DNA of 24,381 nucleotides from Bacteroidota bacterium (GTDB taxonomy: Bacteria; Bacteroidota; Bacteroidia; Bacteroidales; JAADJA01): positions 1-24,381 of the forward strand of contig JAJRTT010000063.1 in assembly GCA_024278155.1 (NCBI GenBank), in the 5' to 3' direction. Position numbers and translations under genes: made by a program. Each line of letters starts with the position of its first letter. The first letter of the stretch is position 1. Below are positions 24,263-24,381 of this stretch, in pieces. The notes under the pieces are model-generated. The model had not been told where the DNA came from and ran no database searches. It saw only the letters and a list, made by a program, of their open reading frames with translations.

Positions 24263-24381
24263 TGTGTGTGATTATAGATTTTAATTGGTTTTATTTTGTC
24301 AAAAAGAGGGAAAAGGATAGTGTCAAAATCTTTGTTCAACCGATAAAATATTGTTTGTCCGGTTTTTCTGGCAATTATCAT
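24259..24381 (-). CDS. Probable ArsR-family metal-sensing repressor, C-terminal fragment
   Basis: The minus strand is open from the window edge to TGA 24259-24261, giving 40 residues: ARKTGQTIFYRLNKDFDTIL, then FPLFDKIKPIKIYNHTQ. The run GQTIFYRLN followed by an amphipathic helix looks like the wing and last helix of ArsR/SmtB winged-helix repressors. The rest lies outside the window; the ATG at the very edge is probably internal. It overlaps the lipoprotein start by ATGA, so it is the first visible gene of the mer operon and its likely regulator. Identification from 40 residues is provisional. A MerR-type protein would end differently (long coiled-coil dimerisation helix with a Cys loop). 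Confidence 0.55.
   Translation of the reverse strand: MIIARKTGQTIFYRLNKDFDTILFPLFDKIKPIKIYNHTQ

Noticed and set aside
1..24381. CRISPR array, prophage, integrase or transposase
   Set aside because: I saw no regularly spaced direct repeats, no phage structural genes and no recombinase genes. The metal-resistance cluster lacks visible mobile-element genes within the window.

Overview
The window looks like a chromosomal segment of a Bacteroidota bacterium, probably a free-living, environmental member of the Bacteroidales/Marinilabiliales side. The evidence is a type IX secretion (T9SS) C-terminal sorting domain, a glycogen synthase fused to an alpha-glucan phosphorylase, a tricorn-type S41 protease, an OmpH/Skp chaperone, a MerT-MerP fusion, and promoter-like TAnnTTTG boxes with A-rich, SD-poor leaders. 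Lineage is inferred from gene content only; no rRNA or tRNA gene is present.

Layout. 1-1018 (+) is the 3' two thirds of class II fumarase. 1031-5527 (-) holds a secreted hypothetical protein, a multidomain T9SS-exported protein with a clear terminator, and class II fructose-bisphosphate aldolase. 5528-5909 is non-coding and carries a degenerate repeat-like stretch. 5910-7451 (-) is an AbgT-family transporter, and 7628-8276 (-) a Yip1-family membrane protein gene broken by two frameshifts. 8277-8815 is a long non-coding leader containing a 126-bp imperfect palindrome. 8816-13069 (+) encodes the glycogen synthase/phosphorylase fusion. 13233-13841 (+) is a small exported protein interrupted by an in-frame TAA and followed by a terminator. 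14061-17336 (+) is the tricorn-like protease. 17355-17822 (+) is a decayed toxin-antitoxin pair, closed by a bidirectional terminator shared with the OmpH/Skp gene (-). A DUF6134-like exported protein (-) follows.

The right end (19393-24381) is a metal and metalloid resistance cluster. On the + strand lie a CDF zinc/cadmium exporter, a small thioredoxin-like protein, and a thioredoxin-coupled arsenate reductase whose frame is cut by one amber codon. Converging on these is a mercury operon (-): the C-terminus of an ArsR-like winged-helix regulator, a beta-propeller lipoprotein, a MerT-MerP fusion, and MerA with an N-terminal heavy-metal domain. Hg2+ would be imported by MerTP, passed to the MerA N-terminal domain and reduced to Hg0; arsenate would be reduced by ArsC if the gene is intact.

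The most striking general pattern is five gene remnants or interrupted genes in about 13 kb (Yip1, 13233, antitoxin, toxin, arsC), each with frameshifts or single in-frame TAA/TAG codons. This may be real decay or uncorrected base-level errors in the assembly. I do not see a clearly undescribed defence or mobile system. The best candidates for novelty are the regulator/propeller-lipoprotein arrangement of the mer operon and the structured leader before the glycogen gene.
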